A stretch of DNA of 64,000 bases, taken from positions 1 to 64,000 of the forward strand of contig JAIPJS010000013.1 of the NCBI GenBank assembly GCA_021734025.1, read 5' to 3'. Positions 59,401 to 64,000 of this stretch are shown piece by piece. The translations under genes and the position numbers were made by a program. Each line of letters starts with the position of its first letter. Position 1 is the stretch's first letter. This stretch comes from Candidatus Neomarinimicrobiota bacterium. GTDB taxonomy: Bacteria; Fidelibacterota; JAANXI01. Below the pieces are notes generated by a model. That model ran no database searches. It was not told the DNA's origin and saw only the letters and a program-made list of their open reading frames with translations.

Positions 59401-62081
59401 TACACGCCGTTCAGTGCGGCGATGTATACGTTACCCTGAGCATCCACGGCAGGCGAAGTGGGGACATCACCCTGGAGCAGGGCAGTCCATTGTTCATCAT
59501 CTTCAATCGGTTCAGCGTTGAGATAGCCCGTATGATCCTGCCCCTGCCGGAACATGGGCCAGTCCGAGTCCGCCAGGTCGCCGCTTGTCCCGGTAAAATA
59601 GAGGCTTCGGTTGCTCGTGACACTGGTCAGCGATTCGGAATTGGGATTAAAGTTATATCCGGCCTTTATCGGGACAATCGTGCCGGAAAATCCGTGTTCA
59701 ACTGTCGTGGAAAATGACCCGCTGGAGTTTGTGGTCACCGCTGAAGGAAACCCGGTGATTTCGACATCTTCCAGTGGCGTACCAGTGTTGCTATATGCAT
59801 AACCACCAACATTGTACGTTTTAATGGTCCCCTGGAAATCCTGGGACTGATCGGAGGTCACATTGGAGAAGGAGGCATCCTGTGGCGAAAAGGTATAGGC
59901 GCTATGGTCCGGCTGGATTGTGCCGCTCCATCCCTTCGGTACCGGCGCTTCATAGTTCCCGTTGGCATCCGTATAGGCATCTTCCGGCAGGCCAAGAATT
60001 CTGACTCCCTGAATATCAGAGAACCCAGCGTCGTACACGTGGCCGGCAATCCTCGGCGCCTGCCGGACCCCGATTCGAAATGACATGCTGGTTTCATTGT
60101 TCCGGGTAAAATCATCCGAGCGGTACGTCGGAGTAGCCCGCATCGCCACAAAATAATTATCCTGAGGCGTATCCAGCGGGATATTCATAGTAAAATCACC
60201 GGAGAAATAGGTTTCGCTTAACAGCTCATACCTGCTGCCGGTCAGTCCACCCCAGTGGAAAGTCCCCATGAGGATATCGCTGTTGTCGATAAACCGATCC
60301 TTGCTGAGATAAAACTCGATGTCCACTTCCAGATCGACTTTGGACATATTTTCGACCGTGATGCCCTGCAGAACAATCTGATCGCCGGCGTCGTAGACCC
60401 ATGTTGTATCACCGGCGGATTTTCCGGCCAGAGCCAACCGGAGTCCATTGTCAGCATAGTAGGATTCGATGCCGATATCGATGATTTCCGCTTCCGATGT
60501 TTGACTCGTATAATTCGCCCGGAACGCCTGGGCATCCACCGCATGGATACCCCACCCGTCCTCGACCAGGTTACTGCGAAATCCGGCATGCATTACCGAG
60601 GGATGGTCATAGTTATACTGTTCGTCCACGCCGTCCTGCCATCCCCAGGTATGGCCTAACTCGTGCATATTAATCGTCCGGTAACTGAAAACCAGCGTAT
60701 CGTTGATTATCGGATCCAGGTTATCACTCCAGCTATAAGCCGGATTATGAATGACGTCGGTCTCCAGGATTTCGTTACAGGTCCCGCCAGCCCAAAAGGT
60801 GGTCTCAGTCCAAATCATCGTCTTTGCGAGGGCGCTTCCCCAGCTGCGGCCGTACACGTTGTCCAGGCTGCTCCCGGAGACAAAACCGGTGAATTCGTTC
60901 TCATCGTTATTGCCACCGAAGGTTCCGTCATCGGAGGCCATTTGATATGCGTTATCCATGAACATATTCCAGAGATCCAGCGCCTGCTGGTTCGACGTTG
61001 CCATCCCGTTAAACTGTTCCATAACAATGGGAAGATCCTGATAACCACAGCGTCGCAGCCGCTGGCCGAATGCAATGTCGGAGCCGTCGCCCGATTGCGT
61101 AGTTTCCGGCGGATTCAGGATTTTGCCCTGTTGCTGCAGGTTCTTTAATCCCTGCAGGCGCTGCATCAGATTCCCGGATGGTTCGTAGCCCTTTCCCTCA
61201 GGGATTTCCTGCTCTATGAGTTCTCCGTCCTGCTCCACAATCATGACGCCTTTGCCACCGAAACGGAGGGTGGGATCCGTCACTTCCGTCGTGAGAGCGT
61301 CATTCAGTATATAGTCCGTAAATTCCTCAACTGTCAGGATGTGCTGGAAATTGTTTGATCCGGTTGGATGAACCGTCGCAAAATGGTTTTCATCTGTGGC
61401 CTCAGGCGGTTGTTCTGTATGGAAATTAATTGAGTCCTGAGATTCCGCCCAGATCACTTCTCCGCCGGAAATGTCCGCAATGGTTCGGCTTGTTGTAGTT
61501 AAATATCCATTTTCAACGCCGGTAATTCCCTGACTGGCGGTGTTTAGCACGTACTGCTGCTCAGCAACTGAATCGGTCAGAACATTGAAAATTCCGTGGG
61601 AACCTGCTACAACCGGATTAAAATAGCTTTTTCCGTCGGCGTGGAGGAATACAATGTATTGCTGTTTCGTCTGTAACCGGGGGGATTCGCTGACAATGAG
61701 GGCGAGTTCTTCAATCTGTCCACCGGTGTAAGTGATTTCGATAAAGTCGCCGAAACTTCCCTGGGCCGATTCGCTCTGGTATACAATTTTGTCATTTCGA
61801 AACTGCACATCCGTGACAATAAGATTTCCTGCGTCATTAACCCGGCTTTCCTGTTCGAGAACCGTTCCCATGAATATGACATCAGCGGTTTGGGCTACCT
61901 CAGGTACGGTAACCCGGGGAACCTGCCCCGAAACTGAATCTGTGAATCCAAAGGTCATTCCAAAAAAGAGTGCAAAGGCAACAAGCCCGTAATGTATTGC
62001 GTTCATAGTGCTGGAAAATATTCCATCGTTTGATAGTGTGCCTGTTAAAATAGTGATAACAGTTTGTAGCATGTATAACAT
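56463..62081 (-). CDS. Giant T9SS protein: metzincin-like metalloprotease, carboxypeptidase-regulatory-like and PQQ-propeller domains
   Basis: 1872 aa. The start at 62081 has GGAGGG nine bases upstream; the ATG at 62006 (residue 26) opens the actual signal-like segment 'MNAIHYGLVAFALFFGMTFG' but lacks a clear ribosome-binding site. A zinc-peptidase site 'INMHELGHTWGWQDG' (about 468-482) fits HExxHxxGxxD, with Met/His 'HPSVMHAG' beyond it, in a region followed by a CARDB-like beta domain. Two regulatory-like repeats ('GVRILGLPEDAYTDANGNYE', 'DVEITGFPSAVTTNSSGSFS', about 700-860) follow. About eight PQQ-type propeller repeats ('SSPAVG.DGTIY.GS..GK.YA', about 880-1190) come next, then a long unassigned region and the T9SS sorting domain ('NYPNPFNPTTEIQYHMP', 'KMILLK'). 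Probably a secreted protease with a binding propeller. Confidence 0.8.
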   Translation of the reverse strand: MLYMLQTVITILTGTLSNDGIFSSTMNAIHYGLVAFALFFGMTFGFTDSVSGQVPRVTVPEVAQTADVIFMGTVLEQESRVNDAGNLIVTDVQFRNDKIVYQSESAQGSFGDFIEITYTGGQIEELALIVSESPRLQTKQQYIVFLHADGKSYFNPVVAGSHGIFNVLTDSVAEQQYVLNTASQGITGVENGYLTTTSRTIADISGGEVIWAESQDSINFHTEQPPEATDENHFATVHPTGSNNFQHILTVEEFTDYILNDALTTEVTDPTLRFGGKGVMIVEQDGELIEQEIPEGKGYEPSGNLMQRLQGLKNLQQQGKILNPPETTQSGDGSDIAFGQRLRRCGYQDLPIVMEQFNGMATSNQQALDLWNMFMDNAYQMASDDGTFGGNNDENEFTGFVSGSSLDNVYGRSWGSALAKTMIWTETTFWAGGTCNEILETDVIHNPAYSWSDNLDPIINDTLVFSYRTINMHELGHTWGWQDGVDEQYNYDHPSVMHAGFRSNLVEDGWGIHAVDAQAFRANYTSQTSEAEIIDIGIESYYADNGLRLALAGKSAGDTTWVYDAGDQIVLQGITVENMSKVDLEVDIEFYLSKDRFIDNSDILMGTFHWGGLTGSRYELLSETYFSGDFTMNIPLDTPQDNYFVAMRATPTYRSDDFTRNNETSMSFRIGVRQAPRIAGHVYDAGFSDIQGVRILGLPEDAYTDANGNYEAPVPKGWSGTIQPDHSAYTFSPQDASFSNVTSDQSQDFQGTIKTYNVGGYAYSNTGTPLEDVEITGFPSAVTTNSSGSFSTTVEHGFSGTIVPIKAGYNFNPNSESLTSVTSNRSLYFTGTSGDLADSDWPMFRQGQDHTGYLNAEPIEDDEQWTALLQGDVPTSPAVDAQGNVYIAALNGVYSYDPQGSKRWEFFPEQVKYFESSPAVGAGPVVYIGSTDGHLYALDHEGNQKWRFATGDSIVSSPVVGENGVIYIGSNSDSLYAVNPDGSHKWTFGAGDEIKSSPAYGSDGTIYFGSDNGNVYAVDSSGTEVWSVSTDGPVRSSPAISGDGTIYVGSNDSKLYSISSSGSVNWSYDTGSPVKSSPAIGQSGTIFFGSDNGKVYALNSDKSVAWSYQTDDAVQSSPAVSYYAYQGSGGEREIVYVGSDDGRIYAITSLNTGSSQVSPGDKLWSIDTGEPVQSSPALNGNMLYVGSNDMYLHAIGGGSSASGMFAALGLGGKEGMEEIAIIIAESQEGGLFGDPAILGDITGGDGCTGGPLIIPACGPGMAQPGGISGFLEIKAGVPLRIGILPASQIDQYEAVMANETTEPLIGEFTTTFEAGQSFVATVSGLENPEEFVTNPDNMSTALDLKMQSGVSPMSGNLETVQVMAGNFITDSDNLSITLVEAETQFSGMEYGSFSDIRNVEPGKYTVRMDTDPEGLAKGGTVLREFEVDLRYQFGQTVTLFANGFLDPKANNNGPIANLMMGSAGGYSMDLGRQKSQEAISLLQRVPVLQDDYLLEPGATHPVRYSTLSYLDFEDWWSGSLLPYHTPSLGEIRQAYHLETESAWNIPVESTVFSSEDLGDDGQLTLVGQPADSIPEALKKQLQEFDRTDYTHLSKIVWDDYEEMSGIQTWYVMKNQNGFALPVAKYQEMAFGDISQPMTVTFYEPVTLNLPEELGAEAAVELDYDLRLYEFTEEGAAELTDTTSYRLSGWVESQGSMTLPQPFGKVIELDNSSRIKLKEVRFGNSGVTALSGLESYLILHSGDTGYETVSAIAGTEFAGVTYIQSGDIFSVTGGTPTGNDQSETVPEQIALLPNYPNPFNPTTEIQYHMPEAGDVRITVYDIRGKRVRTLVQDHKPAGKHQVTFDAADLPSGMYFYTFRTRGFSDSGKMILLK

Positions 62082-62156
62082 CCCTCCGTTTTATGCCGCG
62101 CACCGACGACAATTGCTCTTTGTTTCAGTCTCGTATGGTTAGGTGTCCATCAGGTT

Positions 62157-62189
62157 CTGTAAAGATGACAATTTGCATCATATTTACAG
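62157..62189. promoter_or_regulatory. 12-bp inverted repeat
   Basis: Arms CTGTAAAGATGA / TCATATTTACAG with one mismatch and a 9-base centre, 76 bp upstream of the metalloprotease start and 269 bp before the desaturase. Either an operator or an RNA hairpin in a long leader. Confidence 0.4.
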
Positions 62190-62272
62190 GAGGGGAAGAC
62201 TAATACTCGCATTTCAAAAATTCAAGGTGACTCACGGTAATTTTGTGGAATATTTAACTTTATTCACCTGGT

Positions 62273-62286
62273 GTGATTTAAATCAC
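62273..62286. promoter_or_regulatory. FNR/CRP-type palindrome upstream of desaturase
   Basis: GTGATTTAAATCAC is a perfect 14-bp palindrome with the GTGAT-N4-ATCAC spacing of the CRP/FNR family, 171 bp upstream of the desaturase start. An FNR- or CRP-like regulator fits an oxygen-dependent enzyme. Confidence 0.45.
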
Positions 62287-62457
62287 CCCAGTAACAGGAA
62301 GATAAATTCAAAAAACTACACCTCACTGTTGTCGAAAATGGCGTTCCTGGGGCAGTAAACACATCGATAGATTCTTTGGAAAACCGCTAATAAATCGTTA
62401 CAGTCCGGTAAAGTGTAAAACACCGAAAGCAATACATTTAAAGGAATATAAAGACCT

Positions 62458-63453
62458 ATGAATACAATGACAGACCAATCCGAATCCGATTCCGGACTTC
62501 TCCGGGAGAAAACGGAGGTGCTCCGGGAATTGGAACCGCAAGTGGAATCCTTAATGGAATCTCACATCCAAAAACGGCAGATGTGGTATCCCAGCGATTT
62601 TTTACCCGCAGATGAACAAATGAGCGATGACGAAGAGCAAAAGAGGGAAAGTCTCAGGGATCGAGTCAGGAGTATCTCCGATCCGTCACGGGTGTCGGTG
62701 GCTCTGAACCTGTTGACCGAAGAAGGCCTGCCGCATTTTCATCGGATTATCTCCACCTACCTTGGGAACGAGAGTATTTGGAGCAAATGGAACTTTCTCT
62801 GGACGGCGGAGGAAGATCGCCACGGCAATGTATTGCGGGATTACGTCCGGGATTCGAGGCTCTTCAAATTCCGGGAAGTCGAAGAGATGCAATTCGACTA
62901 CCAGCAGAATGGTTTTACGCCGGACTGGGATAAGGATCCGTACCGGGTATTTGTGTACACCACACTTCAGGAACGGGCGACACAGATATCCCATGGCAAC
63001 ACCGGCAAAAAGGTCGGTGACGAAGAACCGCTGCTCGGCGGTATTCTCCGGCAAGTTGCCTCGGATGAAGCCCGGCATTATGCATTTTACCGCAATGTCT
63101 TCAAGTCGATTCTCGAAATTGATCCGAATCGGGCGCTGCAATCGGCTGTACAAATTCTTCCCAGCATCGATATGCCGGGGCTTTCGATTCCCGGGTTTAA
63201 AAAGATGGCAGATACTGTTCGGAGAACCGGGATTTACGGTCCGTGGAATTACAAAAACATTGTTGAGGAAGTCATTGGATTTTGGGACATCGAAAATTTA
63301 ACCGGCCTGAATGCCCAGGGGCGGAAGGTCCGGGATAAAATCATGGAACTGCCGTCGCGCCTGGAAAAGGTGGCAAAGTATATCGACCGCAAGAGCGGCT
63401 CCAAGACCTTCTCCTTCGACTTTATCGGCAACCGGCAGCTGGTGTTTGAATAG
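62458..63453 (+). CDS. Acyl-ACP desaturase (stearoyl-ACP desaturase family)
   Basis: 331 aa, normal length. Di-iron ligands in two EExxH-type helices: 'WTAEEDRHGNVLRDYV' (about 115-130) and 'QVASDEARHYAFYRNVF' (about 199-215), with the first-helix ligand Glu in the 'HRIISTYLGNES' region. Further family landmarks: 'PDFF.ADEQ' start motif (here 'YPSDFLPADEQ') and 'DPYRVFVYTTLQERATQISH'. The soluble enzyme uses O2 and ferredoxin to insert a cis double bond in acyl-ACP, raising membrane fluidity. Standalone gene with a CRP/FNR-like site upstream and a terminator downstream. Confidence 0.9.
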   Translation: MNTMTDQSESDSGLLREKTEVLRELEPQVESLMESHIQKRQMWYPSDFLPADEQMSDDEEQKRESLRDRVRSISDPSRVSVALNLLTEEGLPHFHRIISTYLGNESIWSKWNFLWTAEEDRHGNVLRDYVRDSRLFKFREVEEMQFDYQQNGFTPDWDKDPYRVFVYTTLQERATQISHGNTGKKVGDEEPLLGGILRQVASDEARHYAFYRNVFKSILEIDPNRALQSAVQILPSIDMPGLSIPGFKKMADTVRRTGIYGPWNYKNIVEEVIGFWDIENLTGLNAQGRKVRDKIMELPSRLEKVAKYIDRKSGSKTFSFDFIGNRQLVFE

Positions 63454-63476
63454 GCCGATACCACTGCATACAGCAA

Positions 63477-63501
63477 AGCCTCCGCACCCAGTGCGGAGGC
63501 T
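63477..63501. terminator. Bidirectional terminator
   Basis: Stem AGCCTCCGCA / TGCGGAGGCT around CCCAG, between the convergent desaturase (stop 63453) and T9SS cargo gene (stop 63532). Confidence 0.75.
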
Positions 63502-63531
63502 TGTACTGTACCCGGAGATCAAGATACTCCG

Positions 63532-64000
63532 TCACTTCATCAGCGTCACCTTCTGTACCCTGGAGTACTCCCGGGTCATCATCCTGACAAAATAAATACC
63601 GGACGGTAGTTGAGAGGCTGCATCCCAGCGAATAGTATAGCGTCCAGGTTCCGCATATCCATCGAATAACACATCCACTTCGTGTCCCAGGATATTATAT
63701 ACTGACACCCGCATTTCTGTGGCTTCCGGTACATCATACCGTACAGACGTCACCGGGTTAAACGGATTGGGATAGCACGGATGGAGCGTAAATTCCGACA
63801 CGAGCAAATCGTCGGGATTTTCACCTTCGATGCCAACCGGTATTTTACCACCGGTGGTTGTCTTGAGCACTGCACCGTTCTCCCCAACAGTCCAACCTGT
63901 TTGGTTATCGACGAAGTAGACCGCGTTTAGATCAACGCTCGTAGGACTGTCCTGGCTTTCCCATGTAGTGCCTCCGTCAGTAGTGACTAATATTACTCCG
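63532..64000 (-). CDS. T9SS cargo with YCF48/BNR-like repeats, 5' part outside window
   Basis: The frame is open to the window edge, so the 112-residue version with a GTG at 63868-63870 is only the tail. Reading in from the edge the protein shows 'GVILVTTDGGTTWESQDSP', 'VDLNAVYFVDNQTGWTVGEN', 'GAVLKTTTGG': the YCF48/BNR (Asp-box) propeller repeat, in which 'G.I..T.DGG.TW' recurs. Then comes a linker and the T9SS sorting domain 'YPNPFNPVTSVRYDVPEATE' ... 'KVTLMK'. A secreted beta-propeller protein, role unknown. Confidence 0.8.
   Translation of the reverse strand, partial: GVILVTTDGGTTWESQDSPTSVDLNAVYFVDNQTGWTVGENGAVLKTTTGGKIPVGIEGENPDDLLVSEFTLHPCYPNPFNPVTSVRYDVPEATEMRVSVYNILGHEVDVLFDGYAEPGRYTIRWDAASQLPSGIYFVRMMTREYSRVQKVTLMK

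Larger units (their letters stand above)
62082..62457. promoter_or_regulatory. Divergent promoter region of metalloprotease and desaturase
   Basis: About 375 bp without a gene. It contains two symmetric sites listed separately (62157-62189 and 62273-62286) and must serve both divergent promoters. Confidence 0.5.

Noticed and set aside
1-64000. CRISPR array
   Set aside because: No regularly spaced short repeats seen; the repeated stretches present are GLUG or propeller codons inside genes.

Overview
The window looks like a chromosomal segment of a Gram-negative bacterium of the Fibrobacteres-Chlorobi-Bacteroidetes (FCB) group, most likely Balneolota, Rhodothermota, Calditrichota, Marinimicrobia or a relative; I cannot place it more precisely by eye. 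The main reason is that six secreted proteins end in the 'YPNPFNPTT...' type A C-terminal sorting domain used by type IX secretion (T9SS). A hybrid one-protein two-component regulator with a sensor propeller, and a stearoyl-ACP-type desaturase, also fit.

Layout. 1-5.8 kb: the 3' part of a T9SS cargo protein and two tandem 569-aa paralogous secreted/outer-membrane proteins of unknown function. 6.1-6.6 kb: a small zinc-ribbon membrane protein. 7-32.4 kb: an AT-rich accessory region that reads as a defence island. It holds (a) an unknown two-gene pair; (b) a two-gene TIR / SLOG-membrane operon that resembles Thoeris logic but has a different architecture; (c) a three-gene DISARM/Druantia-like set (DUF1998 helicase ending in a nuclease-like domain, SNF2 helicase, Eco57I-type adenine methylase); (d) a small module with an amber-interrupted Ymh/HEPN-like gene, an unknown gene and a PD-(D/E)XK protein, lying between the methylase 3' end and a decayed second copy of that 3' end; (e) a UvrD-like helicase overlapping a coiled-coil gene. 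32.8-33.35 kb: a tRNA-Asp 3' fragment and the remains of a tyrosine recombinase, which together look like an integration boundary.

33.6-40.3 kb: a diverged tandem duplication of a unit of about 3.6 kb. Each copy has a conserved structured leader, a GLUG-repeat T9SS adhesin-like protein, a strong terminator and a decayed GIY-YIG endonuclease. 40.4-49.8 kb: a hybrid two-component sensor/AraC regulator, a PKD/HYR-domain T9SS protein, a GH43 glycosidase with a CBM6-like tail and a small membrane protein. 49.8-56.1 kb: an RND tripartite efflux system (outer-membrane factor, adaptor, pump). 56.5-62.1 kb: a giant secreted protein with a metzincin-like zinc site, a PQQ-type propeller and a sorting domain. 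62.5-64 kb: an acyl-ACP desaturase and the C-terminal part of a YCF48-like T9SS cargo protein.

The right half is richer in GC and reads as resident chromosome (secretion, polysaccharide use, efflux, lipid desaturation). The left half, especially 7-32 kb, is AT-rich and mosaic. The most promising candidate for an undescribed system is the TIR-nuclease-like-helical protein paired with a SLOG-four-helix membrane protein at 9.1-13.9 kb. The fused DrmAB/DruE-like system at 14.2-26.1 kb comes second. All functional statements are from motif reading; no database search was run.
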